Shown one piece after another: positions 54,817 through 63,298 of a stretch of DNA of 64,000 bases (positions within the stretch are counted from its first letter, which is position 1; every line of letters begins with the position of its first letter). Both the position numbers and the translations under genes were made by a program. The notes beneath the pieces are model-generated. The model saw only the letters and a program-made list of their open reading frames with translations. It had not been told where the DNA came from and did not search any database. Source of the stretch: Bog-756 sp963701325 (GTDB lineage Bacteria; Actinomycetota; Acidimicrobiia; Acidimicrobiales; RAAP-2); contig OY969604.1 of NCBI GenBank assembly GCA_963701325.1, positions 3,658,001 to 3,722,000 on the forward strand, written 5' to 3'.

Positions 54817-56316
54817 TCACCGGCCGAGGTCCGGCCCCGCCGGACGCTCCGGCCCGGTGGGGCGCCCCGGATCCGTCTTGGCGTGCACCGTGCGGTCGAG
54901 TTCCCGGGCGGGCGACCGCAGCGTGCGCCAGGGCTCGGCACAGTGGGCCGGGGTCATCGGCACCCACCCCGCCCGGTTGCGGTGGTCGAACGCGAGAGCG
55001 CATCCATCGGCCCCACGTGTGATGACCTCGGGAGGGAGACGCCGGCGCCAGAGGGTCGCGTGCTGGTCACCAACCTGGGGTCGCCCGCCGGAGAGCAGGT
55101 CGGTGAGCAGGTGGTCCGAGGGTGCTCGCCCAGAGGAGACCGAACGGGTGACCAGCTCTTCCTCTCCGGCCAGCACCGAGAGCGCCTCGAGGGTCCGAAC
55201 ATCTCCGATGCCCGGGAGAACCACGGTGGTGCCGAAGAGCGAGGGGAAGCCGTTGGCCTCTTCGGGCCACCGGTGACGGGCCTGCGAGAGATCTTGGAAA
55301 CACGCGAGCGTGACCACGCCCTGTCCGCCTCCTTCACTGACCATGGACGGCAGGTCGGGGATGGGCGCGATGTTGGCGAGCTCGTCGAGGGCGAGGAGCA
55401 CCGGTGGGTCCGATTCGGACCGACCGGTGGCAGCCCGGGCGTAGGCGGCACGGCGGATCGCATCCAGCACGCCGACGACCAGGGGGGCGACCAACGCCTG
55501 GTGGTGGGCGGGCGCGGCGACGTAGAGCGTGTCGACGGAGCGTACGAACCGGTCGGGGTCGAAGTCCGGTTGGGCGGTCGTGGCGAGGGCCTCCTCGGAG
55601 CGGAAGCCGCCGAGCGCGCCCGACGCGGTCGACCAGATACCGCTGAGCTCGCGTTCGTCGGTCGTGGCGATGCCGTCGAGGAGGTTCCGGGCGATGTCGC
55701 CGGTCCCGGCCGCCTGGAAGGCGAGGACCTGCTGTGCGGGCAGCGCCTGGCGGCGGTCCACCCAGGTCAGCACGGTCCGCATGTCCACCCCCTCCAAGGC
55801 TGCCGCGTGCAGGAGGGCCGCGAGCAGGGCCGCCGCCCGCTCGGTCCAGTGGGACCCGTCGCCACGGATCGCACCCGGTCCGCCGGCCGCCGATCCGACC
55901 AGCACCAGGGATCGAGCCGTTGCCAGTGCCGTCCGCCAGGAGACACATGCAGGGACTGGCGACCACCGGAGGCGGTGCACGCCGCCGGCCTCGTCCACCG
56001 ACGCGGTGGGATCGAACAGCAGGCACTGCCCGATCCGGGTGCGCGCCGCGACGGTCGCATCGAGCACGTCGGGCTTGGTCGACGTCGACACGACCGGACC
56101 GTTTGCGCCGAGCACGTTGGGGATGATGAACGACGTCGTCTTGCCCGAGCGCGGTGGTCCCAACACCATGACCGAATGTTGTGCTGCGGCGTGCCGCCAG
56201 CCGTCTCGGTCGTGTCCGAGGTAGAGACCGTGGCCGGCGTCCGCCAGTGCGCGCATGGCGACTCGGTGCACCGAATCGCGTGATCGAGGGGGGTATGCGG
56301 AAAAAAAGTTTGCCAC
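54817..56316 (-). CDS. VirD4/TraG-type coupling protein (conjugation ATPase)
   Basis: About 499 residues. Walker A is LGPPRSGKTTSFIIPNVL (about residue 60) and Walker B is VLLALDELANIAPIPDLPSM. An all-alpha-domain region lies between, with WTERAAALLAALLHAAAL and DGIATTDERELSGIWSTASGALGGF. Such proteins pump relaxase-bound DNA into a type IV secretion channel. No N-terminal membrane segments are present. The GTG at 56316 has an AGGAAG site 7 bp upstream. ATG 56256 or GTG 56499 are alternatives; the extra N-terminal sequence to 56499 looks less coding. Confidence 0.8.
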   Translation of the reverse strand: MANFFSAYPPRSRDSVHRVAMRALADAGHGLYLGHDRDGWRHAAAQHSVMVLGPPRSGKTTSFIIPNVLGANGPVVSTSTKPDVLDATVAARTRIGQCLLFDPTASVDEAGGVHRLRWSPVPACVSWRTALATARSLVLVGSAAGGPGAIRGDGSHWTERAAALLAALLHAAALEGVDMRTVLTWVDRRQALPAQQVLAFQAAGTGDIARNLLDGIATTDERELSGIWSTASGALGGFRSEEALATTAQPDFDPDRFVRSVDTLYVAAPAHHQALVAPLVVGVLDAIRRAAYARAATGRSESDPPVLLALDELANIAPIPDLPSMVSEGGGQGVVTLACFQDLSQARHRWPEEANGFPSLFGTTVVLPGIGDVRTLEALSVLAGEEELVTRSVSSGRAPSDHLLTDLLSGGRPQVGDQHATLWRRRLPPEVITRGADGCALAFDHRNRAGWVPMTPAHCAEPWRTLRSPARELDRTVHAKTDPGRPTGPERPAGPDLGR

Positions 56317-56608
56317 AGCGTTCTTCCTCTGCTTTGCCGCTTTGCCGGTGATTGCTGATGGCGGAATGACGGGTCCGCGAGTGCGACGCGACGTGGCACC
56401 TGCGGAATAATCGTTGCAAACACTCGGGTTTCTGTCCATGGGCCATTTGGTCGCTGTGGCGGTCGGACGCGTGCGACCGCCGCGGGCGTGGTCGCGCACC
56501 GATTCACGAAGACCCGCCGTGCACCGCGCGGATGCCGGTAATGCTTGACCTGGGGGAAAAAAGCCATTTGGCTGGTGTGCGATGACGTATCACTGAGTGG
56601 AGGTGGTT

Positions 56609-57343
56609 GTGAACAGGTCTCAACTCGTCAGGGTGGTGAGCGAGTCGGCGCAGTCGGCTCGACGCACTACCGAAGACGTAGTCGATGCGCTGTTCGAAAC
56701 CATCGTCACCGAGGTTCGGGCTGGCCGGAGAGTCACCGTGGTCGGGTTTGGAACATTCACCCCGACCGAGCGGGCTCCCCGAGTGGGCCGAAATCCTCGG
56801 ACAGGTGCAGTGGTACCGATCCCTGCGTCGAAAGGTGTCCGGTTCGCCACCGGTTCGACGTTCAAATCGGCGTTGAACCCTAAGGAGGGAGTGTCAATGG
56901 CAGTAAAGAAGGCAGCCAAGAAGGCGGTCCGCAAGGCCCCGGCCAGGAAGACCGCGGCACGGAAGACCACCGCGAAGCGCACGGCCAAGAAGGCTCCGGC
57001 CCGTAAGACCGCGGCCAGGAAGACTGCTGCGAAGCGCACGGCGAAGAAGACCACGGCCCGCAAGACGACGGCCCGAAAGCGCACGGTCAAGAGGGCTCCG
57101 GCCCGCAAGACCGCAGCGAAGAAGACCGCCAAGCGGGCGACCAAGAAGCGGGCGACCAAGAAGCGGGCGACCAAGAAGCGGGCTCCGGCCAGGAAGACCG
57201 CGGCACGCAAGACCACTGCCCGCAAGCGCACGGCCAAGAAGGCTCCGGCCCGGAAGACCGCGGCCAAGAAGACCGCCAAGCGCACGGTCCGCAAGGCACC
57301 GGCTCGCAAGGCTGCCAAGCGGACGGTCAAGAAGTCCCGGTAG
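56609..57343 (+). CDS. hup: HU-type nucleoid protein with histone-H1-like tail
   Basis: A 244-residue protein. Residues 1-93 are an HU domain (NRSQLVRVVSESAQ, TVVGFGTFTPTERAPRVGRNPRTG, PIPASKGVRFATGSTFKSALN). Residues 97-244 are a very basic tail of Lys/Ala/Arg/Thr/Pro repeats such as KKAPARKTAARKT and three copies of KRATK. Mycobacterial HupB has the same plan with a shorter tail. It compacts DNA in the nucleoid. GTG 56609 is preferred, with GGAGG just upstream; GTG 56597 would add four residues. A second start lies at the HU/tail junction. Confidence 0.9.
   Translation: MNRSQLVRVVSESAQSARRTTEDVVDALFETIVTEVRAGRRVTVVGFGTFTPTERAPRVGRNPRTGAVVPIPASKGVRFATGSTFKSALNPKEGVSMAVKKAAKKAVRKAPARKTAARKTTAKRTAKKAPARKTAARKTAAKRTAKKTTARKTTARKRTVKRAPARKTAAKKTAKRATKKRATKKRATKKRAPARKTAARKTTARKRTAKKAPARKTAAKKTAKRTVRKAPARKAAKRTVKKSR
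56882..56899 (+). promoter_or_regulatory. Internal ribosome binding site and ATG at the HU/H1 junction
   Basis: AAGGAGG (56882-56888) lies 8 bp before an in-frame ATG (56897-56899), exactly where the HU fold ends (SALN) and the basic tail begins (MAVKKAAKK). This is a stronger initiation signal than that of the whole gene. It could produce a separate H1-like protein of 148 residues. Confidence 0.65.
57131..57175 (+). repeat. Three exact 15-bp coding repeats in the H1-like tail
   Basis: AAGCGGGCGACCAAG is repeated three times in a row and encodes KRATK each time. It is the most regular part of the repetitive tail and a likely place for length variation by slippage. Confidence 0.8.
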
Positions 57344-57376
57344 TCGTTCCGAGCGGTATCCATGCCGCTGGTGCGT

Positions 57377-57408
57377 CGTCGGTGGGGGTGGCCGGACCCC
57401 CACCGACG
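57377..57408. terminator. Strong hairpin after the HU gene
   Basis: CGTCGGTGGGGGT (57377-57389) pairs exactly with 57396-57408 around GGCCGG. It lies between the convergent hup and PIG-L genes and could serve both. Confidence 0.75.
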
Positions 57409-57442
57409 CGTCCGGGCCTGGCTCCAGCAGACGGTCGACAAT

Positions 57443-58231
57443 TCAGAGACGGTCCATCCGGTGGAACGCCTCGCCTGAGGTGATGTCGGCCAGCGCACCG
57501 TGCGCCGCCATCTGGCGGCGCACCTGGGCTCCGAATTGCTGGCGCCCCCGGGCACGGGTGGCGTCGTCGGCGGACGGGTCGAATCCGAGCGTGGTCGCCA
57601 CCTGGCTCTGATGGCAGAGGAGGGCCTCGATCTTGACCCCCTCGTATCCCCCGGCGCGTTCGACGTGATTGGGCAGGTCGGCCTCCCACAGGAGGAGCGC
57701 CCGGGGTCGGTGAGGGGCCAGGTCCAGCTCGGGAAAGAAGTGGGGATCTCGGGCCGCGACCAAGGCGTCGAGGGTGAGGAACCCCGCCGCCCGGTGATCG
57801 GGATGGAGCCGGTAGCGACGCCACGGGTCGTGACCGAGGAGCACGTCGGGTCGTACGTCCCGGATGACCGCGGCGACCGCTCGACGTTCGTCGACCCCGT
57901 TCTCGAGTTCGCCGTCGATCCGTCCGAGGAACGCCACCCTCGACGGCGTCCGGCCTCCGTCGAGGCGGTGCGCGGCGGTGCGGCACTCCTGCATGCGCTC
58001 GGCGACGAGTGCATCGAGATCGGCGTCCGGATCCCAGCTCCCCTTCGAGCCGTCGGTGAGGACCAGCTGGTGGATGTGGCAGCCGTCGGCGGCCCACTTG
58101 GCGAGGGTTGCACCGCACCCGAACTCGATGTCGTCCGGATGGGCCCCGATGGCGAGCGCCCGGTTGGGCACCGGCAGGTCCACCGTGACCGGGCCCCCTT
58201 CCGGCAGGTCGCCGACAGGGAGACCCGGCAT
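57443..58231 (-). CDS. PIG-L family N-acetyl deacetylase
   Basis: A 262-residue LmbE/PIG-L zinc deacetylase. The metal and catalytic motif is AIGAHPDDIEFGCGATLAKWA (about 32-50), the second metal site is RLHPDHRAAG (about 142-150), and GHDPWRRY precedes it. In actinobacteria such enzymes include MshB and Mca of mycothiol metabolism and sugar-lipid deacetylases; this copy lacks features that decide the substrate. The ATG at 58231 is chosen; an upstream extension to 58330 overlaps the cofC end. It is downstream of cofC on the same strand. Confidence 0.83.
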   Translation of the reverse strand: MPGLPVGDLPEGGPVTVDLPVPNRALAIGAHPDDIEFGCGATLAKWAADGCHIHQLVLTDGSKGSWDPDADLDALVAERMQECRTAAHRLDGGRTPSRVAFLGRIDGELENGVDERRAVAAVIRDVRPDVLLGHDPWRRYRLHPDHRAAGFLTLDALVAARDPHFFPELDLAPHRPRALLLWEADLPNHVERAGGYEGVKIEALLCHQSQVATTLGFDPSADDATRARGRQQFGAQVRRQMAAHGALADITSGEAFHRMDRL

Positions 58232-58266
58232 CGCCGGCTCTCCCTGGGATCCGTGACCGGTCCCGG

Positions 58267-58914
58267 TCACCCGAGCGACGCGCCGGGCAGCGCGACCGGG
58301 ATCACATCCCTCGGCTCGTCGACGTCCCACGCCAGGTCCGGCAGGTCGAGCACCCGCAACGGCAGCCCGAGGCGGCCGGCCTCTGCGCTGTGGCGGGCGA
58401 ACGAGCCCGGACCGTACGAGAACTGGAAGCCGGCGTCGGTCGACAGGGCGATCACGTTGGTGCCGTTGCCGTACCGGTCGGGGACGAGGGTGATGCTTCC
58501 CGCCTCGCCCACCGCGGCCAACCCGCTGGCCCGGGGGAGATCGGCGTGGGAGACGGTGACCTGCACGACTCCGGCGTCACGCAGGCGGTCGACGCCGGCC
58601 TCGACCGCTCCGTTGAGGCCGCGGCCCGGTTCCCAGACCACCAACGCCCCATGCCGACGCGCCCAGTTGGCAACCTCGTTGTCGTCGCAGACCACGGCCA
58701 CCGGCAACGGCCGGGCCGCGTCCAGTACCCGGTCGGCCATCGCCCGGGCGAGCTCGGCGCGCTCGCGCTCTCCGAGGGCGCGGTCGAGACGCCCCTTTGC
58801 GTGATGGAATGCCTTGACCGGCACCAGCACCGCCCGCGGCCCCAGGCGCAGGGACTGGCCCCACTGGGGATCGAGGGCGCTCACCGGGCCAGTGTATGCA
58901 GGCATCGCCGGCAT
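58267..58914 (-). CDS. cofC: 2-phospho-L-lactate / phosphoenolpyruvate guanylyltransferase CofC (FbiD)
   Basis: A 215-residue nucleotidyltransferase. The core begins VLVPVKAFHHAKGRLDRALGERER, with the GTP-binding lysines, and continues with AVVCDDNEVANWA, GLNGAVEAGV, VTVSHADLPRA, GSITLVPDRYGNGTNVIAL and FSYGPGSFARHSAEA. In F420 synthesis the enzyme activates phosphoenolpyruvate or phospholactate with GTP. It supports the F420-type oxidoreductases at 8280 and 9704. A G-rich site precedes ATG 58914; ATG 58905 is an alternative. It is divergent from the cyclase gene. Confidence 0.87.
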   Translation of the reverse strand: MPAMPAYTGPVSALDPQWGQSLRLGPRAVLVPVKAFHHAKGRLDRALGERERAELARAMADRVLDAARPLPVAVVCDDNEVANWARRHGALVVWEPGRGLNGAVEAGVDRLRDAGVVQVTVSHADLPRASGLAAVGEAGSITLVPDRYGNGTNVIALSTDAGFQFSYGPGSFARHSAEAGRLGLPLRVLDLPDLAWDVDEPRDVIPVALPGASLG

Positions 58915-58947
58915 GCCCCCCGGGGGGTCACCGCCTAGGGTGGGCAG

Positions 58948-60213
58948 GTGTCGGAGGACTCGTCGGCCGTGACCGACCCCTCGGTGGAACCGGACCGGAT
59001 CCGGGCTCTGTCCCGCGTGCGTGCGGTCCTACGCGATCTCGGGTGTAGCGACGCCGAGATCGACCGCGCGGTCGACGACGATGTCATCGACCTCTTGATG
59101 GTCGACCGGATGCTCGTCCCGGCCGGCGAACGGCTGACCCAGGCCGAGGTGTCCGCGCGGACCGACATCCCCATCGAGCTCGCCCGTCGCTTCTGGCGCG
59201 CGCTCGGCTTCGTCGACGTGGACGAGGACGACGCTGCCTTCACCGAGATGGACCTCGAGGCGGTCCGCCTCTTCCAGGGCATGGTGGCGATGGGTCTGAT
59301 CGACCTGGACAGTGCGGTCCAGATGGCCCGGGTGATCGGCTCCTCGATGGCCCGGATCGCGGAAGCGGAGGCGGGCCCCGGCACCACCCCGATCCTGCTC
59401 TCCACCGGTGACAGCATCCTCGACGCCGACGAGTTCGCCCGGCAGGCGGACGTCTCGATCCCGGCCATGGCACGGCTGCTCGAGTACGTCTGGCGCCGCC
59501 ACCTCCAGGTGGCCACCCGGCGCACCATGCTCCACCGCTCCCGTGACGACGCCGGGGCGAGTCCGGTGATGGCGGTCGGCTTCGCCGACATGGTCGGGTT
59601 CACCATGCTCAGCCAGCACCTCGGCGACGAGGAGCTCTCCGCGGTGGTGGCCCGCTTCGAGGAGCTCGCGCACGACATCGTCGTCGGACGCGGGGGCCGG
59701 GTGGTCAAGATGATCGGTGACGAGGCGATGTTCATCGTGCCGACGGCCGCCGCCGCCGCCGACATCGGCCTGAGCCTGGCGGAGGCCTACGCCGACGACG
59801 ATCTCCTCTCCGACGTGCGGGTTGCCCTCGCCATGGGACCGGTCCTCGTCCGCGACGGCGACTACTACGGGACGGTCGTGAACATGGCCAGCCGACTCGC
59901 CGGCGTGGCCAACCCGGGCACCGTGTTGGTTTCCGACGAGTTCAGGACCGCCATGGTGGCAGAGGGTGCGTCCGCCATCGATGCCCACCCGCTGCGCCCC
60001 CGCACACTCAAGGACATCGGGCAGGTGCAGGTGTGGAAGCTGGTGCGGGCAGGGAGCGAACCGGGCACCGACCCGCGGCGCACGATGCGCTGGGAGCGCC
60101 TGGCCGGCGTGCTCCGTGAGCTGGACGAGCTGCCGCGTGCGCGGCGAGCGGGTGATGCCGAGGAGGTCAGTGCTCGAGGCGCGCCGTGGCGAGGCGGTGG
60201 GGGCCGAGGGTGA
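58948..60213 (+). CDS. Class III adenylate/guanylate cyclase, Rv1264-like
   Basis: A 421-residue soluble cyclase. The N-terminal 200 residues form an all-alpha autoinhibitory domain like that of the pH-sensing cyclase Rv1264. The catalytic domain (about 210-370) has VGFADMVGFTMLSQHL with a metal Asp, the second metal Asp in KMIGDEAMFIV, and VNMASRLAGVANPG with the Asn/Arg transition-state pair. It makes cAMP, or possibly cGMP, as a homodimer. The 3' end overlaps the convergent mannosidase gene by 47 bp. It starts with GTG. Confidence 0.87.
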   Translation: MSEDSSAVTDPSVEPDRIRALSRVRAVLRDLGCSDAEIDRAVDDDVIDLLMVDRMLVPAGERLTQAEVSARTDIPIELARRFWRALGFVDVDEDDAAFTEMDLEAVRLFQGMVAMGLIDLDSAVQMARVIGSSMARIAEAEAGPGTTPILLSTGDSILDADEFARQADVSIPAMARLLEYVWRRHLQVATRRTMLHRSRDDAGASPVMAVGFADMVGFTMLSQHLGDEELSAVVARFEELAHDIVVGRGGRVVKMIGDEAMFIVPTAAAAADIGLSLAEAYADDDLLSDVRVALAMGPVLVRDGDYYGTVVNMASRLAGVANPGTVLVSDEFRTAMVAEGASAIDAHPLRPRTLKDIGQVQVWKLVRAGSEPGTDPRRTMRWERLAGVLRELDELPRARRAGDAEEVSARGAPWRGGGGRG

Positions 60214-62863
60214 ACTCCCCCTCGAAGGCGGCAAGGGTCCGGCCACGTAGGTCGACCAGCCACCCCGAACGCCCCGGCAGCTCGACAGTGGTCGGCGTGT
60301 CGGCCGGATTGAACACCCGGAGCTCGAGGACGCCGGCCTCCCGCTTCAGGGCTGAGACCTCCGCGCCCCGCACGGTGAGGGCGGAGCCCTCGCCCGGACG
60401 GTCACCGCCCCCGAAGGTGGCAGCCGTCAAGAGCGGCACGAGGACATCGTCGGTGGCACGGTATGGATCGCCGGTACCGACCAGCAGCGCATAGGCGACC
60501 TCGACCGGCCCGATCATCTGGGGTCCGTCGATCGGGGTCATCGGCCCGGCCGGCAGCGGCCGGAGGGACATGCCCAGACGGGAGAGCATGCCGGTCGCCC
60601 GTAGGAGGGTGAGTGCGAGCACCCCGGCCCGCATGCCGGCACCGTCGGACGCGCCGACCAGGTCGACGAGCTCGTATTCGAGGAGACCCTCGTGGATCAC
60701 GGTGAGCCCTCCGGCGGTCACGAACCGGCGGGACGGGAAGGTGGGCAGACCGAACTCCTCCTCCCGGCCCTCGGCGGTCAACCCTCGCTCGACGATGGTG
60801 AAGGCGCTCTCGGCCCGCGAGATGGACGCCGCCTCGGGCAGGGGCAGGTGAACGCGGAGCCGGTGGTCGCGCGACGGGTTGTCGAAGCGGGTGCGCACCC
60901 GGACCAGGGCCTCGTCGGCCCGTAGCTCGACGGTGGTGGTGATGCTGACCGTGCGGCTCCCCGTCCGGGCGTGGGTGGCCCCCTCGACCAGCTCGGGCCA
61001 CGTGTAGGTGGCCGTGATGTCGACGGTGGCCCGGACCGGGCCGGCCTCCCCGAGGCAGAGGGTGACCGAGTCCGGTGTGTCGACGAGCGTGTCCCGGGTG
61101 GGCGGCGAGTAGTTGTAGGTGTCGCCGTGGTCGCCGCCGTCCACCAGCTTGCCGTAGCCCGGGATGCCGTCGATCGAGAAGGTGCCCGTGGCCGGATCGA
61201 CCACGACGGTGACCAGTCCGTTGGCCAGGATGACGCCGGTGTCGGGGCGCGCGTCGGCCCGGACCGGATGGGAGAGGGTCGCCGGCGCGAATCGCGACCA
61301 TCCGAACCCGGGCACCACCGTCTGGCGGGCGAGGATGCGCCTGATCGGCGGCTGGTCGATGATGAGGCGGACCTCGGTGTCCGGATGGGCGGCAAGGAGC
61401 GTGTAGAGCTCGCGCTTGGCCTCCTCGACCGGGACGCCGTCGCGTGGCTCGGGGCCGATCGCGAGGATGACGTCGACACCCGTCTCGTCCGTGGCCAGCG
61501 AGACGTCGGTGATGTAGGACTGATCGTCGATCCGCGAACCCTGGAGCAGACCGATCATCATGCGCACGGTCTCGCCGTCGACGGTCATCCTGCCGGGTAG
61601 TCCGTTCCGCTCGGAGAGGACCTGGATGTCCGGGCCGGGCTCGCCCACCGCCGGCACCACCACGTCCACCAGCCCACCGCGATCGTGCGCCGTGGGATTG
61701 ACGACCACCGGACCCGGCTCGGCCATCGACCGGGCCAGTGCGTGGAGGCCCTGCTCGGCGAGTCCCGCACCGATCTGGCGGGCCTCGGCGTACCGGTTGA
61801 GGACCGCGTCGACCACCTCGTCGACCGAGCAGGCACAGATCGAGTCGTGGGCGGCGTTGCGGATCACCAGCTTCCAGGCCAGCTCGAGCAGCGTGCCCGG
61901 CCAGGCCTCGACCGGCAGGAAGAGCGCCGAGAGCGGCTCGGCCAGCTGCTCCAGCGATCGTTCGGCTCGCGCTGCGGCTTGCTTGACGTCGACCCGGTTG
62001 GAGGAGACCCCCATCAGCAGGTTGGAGCGCCACCCGGATCGCAGCTCCCCGGTCCACTCGGGCAGGCCGTCACGCCCGAGTGGACCGAGGTACTCGGGGA
62101 GCGAGGTGATGACCAGCTCGAAGTCGTCCTGGAGCGCGTTTGCCTCGGCGACCACCCGGCCCAACCAGGGCTGGGCACGCTGGTGGTCGGTTCCGTTCAT
62201 GAGCAGCATCGGCTCGTCGGGCCGGACGAATGCGGCGCACTCCTCCTCGAGGGAGCGGAGGCGCCGGACCAGCTGCTTGGCGTCCTCTGGCAGCGCCGCA
62301 CCGTTGCCGTAGCCGGCGGGGAGGTACTCGGCGCGTACGGACGAGCCGTCCGGTGCGGACCAGACGAATGCCGACCGGTCGACGGCCGAGGGAACCCCGC
62401 GCCAGACCACTGCGTGCTCGAGGCCGGCCTGCTGCAGCAGCTGGGGCATCTGGGCGACGTGACCGAACATGTCGGGCAGGTAGCCGACGTCCATCACCCC
62501 ACCGAAGGCAACACCCCGTGCGATGCCGCTCTGGAGATTGCGCACGAGGGTCTCGCCGGACACCAGGAACTCGTCCATGAGGATGTACCAGGGCCCGACG
62601 GTGATCCGCCCGGCCGCAGCGAGAGCCCGCACCCGTTCCTCGTTCTCGGGGCGGATCTCCAGGTAGTCGTCGAGGACCGCCAGCTGGCCGTCGAGGAGGA
62701 AGTGCCGGTAGGTGCCGTCGCGCTCCAACAGGTCGAGCAGCTCGTCGACCAACCGGACCAGTTTGAGCCGGAAGGTCTGGAAGGGCTCGTACCACTCACG
62801 GTCCCAGTGGGTGTGGGGGACGATCGCGACCCGGCGTGCCGGCTCGCGGGCGTCAGCGGTCAC
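60167..62863 (-). CDS. GH38 alpha-mannosidase
   Basis: A cytosolic 898-residue glycoside hydrolase with no signal peptide. The GH38 N-terminal motif VPHTHWDREWYEPF (about 15-28) supplies zinc ligands. The catalytic nucleophile Asp is in GYLPDMFGHVAQMPQLL (about residue 130). AAHDSICACSVDEV (about 335) fits the family's metal region. A long C-terminal beta-rich region follows (about 400-898). It would trim alpha-mannosides, perhaps from mannan, glycoprotein or lipomannan turnover. It starts with GTG, overlaps the small gene upstream by 4 bp and the cyclase by 47 bp. Confidence 0.87.
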   Translation of the reverse strand: MTADAREPARRVAIVPHTHWDREWYEPFQTFRLKLVRLVDELLDLLERDGTYRHFLLDGQLAVLDDYLEIRPENEERVRALAAAGRITVGPWYILMDEFLVSGETLVRNLQSGIARGVAFGGVMDVGYLPDMFGHVAQMPQLLQQAGLEHAVVWRGVPSAVDRSAFVWSAPDGSSVRAEYLPAGYGNGAALPEDAKQLVRRLRSLEEECAAFVRPDEPMLLMNGTDHQRAQPWLGRVVAEANALQDDFELVITSLPEYLGPLGRDGLPEWTGELRSGWRSNLLMGVSSNRVDVKQAAARAERSLEQLAEPLSALFLPVEAWPGTLLELAWKLVIRNAAHDSICACSVDEVVDAVLNRYAEARQIGAGLAEQGLHALARSMAEPGPVVVNPTAHDRGGLVDVVVPAVGEPGPDIQVLSERNGLPGRMTVDGETVRMMIGLLQGSRIDDQSYITDVSLATDETGVDVILAIGPEPRDGVPVEEAKRELYTLLAAHPDTEVRLIIDQPPIRRILARQTVVPGFGWSRFAPATLSHPVRADARPDTGVILANGLVTVVVDPATGTFSIDGIPGYGKLVDGGDHGDTYNYSPPTRDTLVDTPDSVTLCLGEAGPVRATVDITATYTWPELVEGATHARTGSRTVSITTTVELRADEALVRVRTRFDNPSRDHRLRVHLPLPEAASISRAESAFTIVERGLTAEGREEEFGLPTFPSRRFVTAGGLTVIHEGLLEYELVDLVGASDGAGMRAGVLALTLLRATGMLSRLGMSLRPLPAGPMTPIDGPQMIGPVEVAYALLVGTGDPYRATDDVLVPLLTAATFGGGDRPGEGSALTVRGAEVSALKREAGVLELRVFNPADTPTTVELPGRSGWLVDLRGRTLAAFEGEFTLGPHRLATARLEH

Positions 62864-63114
62864 GGGGTGAGGGTCCCGTACTCTGCCTCGTAGGCCTGCA
62901 GCTCGGACACCAGGCGTTCGGCGTCGGCGGTGGTCTGGGCGGTCCCCCGCCCGGCGTGCTCGGCGTAGAGCGCGGCACCCAGGTCGTGGAGGAGGCCGTC
63001 CGCCTTGTGCTTGGCCGTGGCCTGGTCGAGCTTGGCCTGGCCGGCCTTGGTCGCCTCGTTGGCCTTCGCCAGGCCGACCTCCGCCTGTGCCTTGACCTTG
63101 TCCATGAGTCCCAT
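62860..63114 (-). CDS. Small helical protein of unknown function (84 aa)
   Basis: An 84-residue, mostly helical, charged protein (MGLMDKVKAQAEVGLAKANEA, TKAGQAKLDQATAKHKADG, LLHDLGAALYAEHAGRG). It could form a coiled coil and has no signal or membrane segment. It overlaps the mannosidase GTG by 4 bp and so is its likely operon partner. Similar short proteins of unknown function are common in actinobacteria. The ATG at 63114 is clear and follows an AGAGGAA site (63118-63124 on the complement). Confidence 0.7.
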   Translation of the reverse strand: MGLMDKVKAQAEVGLAKANEATKAGQAKLDQATAKHKADGLLHDLGAALYAEHAGRGTAQTTADAERLVSELQAYEAEYGTLTP

Positions 63115-63298
63115 CGCGGTTCCTCTCGCACTGCGGGTGCGCCTCGACCGGTCGCGCTGCCCGACGCCTCCGCTAAGACTAGAGCCCGAAAAGGCGGGTG
63201 TGCCCGGCGCACCCCCGGGCGGACCGACCGCCCCGACCTGCGAGGAGCGTGCCCTGCGTCCGTGGTCTGACCATCTCCCGGGGACCCGGGCCGACCGG

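Noticed and set aside
53421..56316. Complete integrative conjugative element
   Set aside because: Only relaxase and coupling protein are present; no VirB-type channel genes, integrase or flanking direct repeats were found within the window.
57131..57175. Short regular repeats as a possible CRISPR array
   Set aside because: The repeats are contiguous, lack spacers and encode KRATK units in frame within the HU tail.
56620..58113. Long minus-strand open frame (497 codons) across the HU gene
   Set aside because: It is the reverse of the repetitive Lys/Arg/Ala tail and of the PIG-L gene in another frame; the product is low-complexity Leu/Arg-type sequence.
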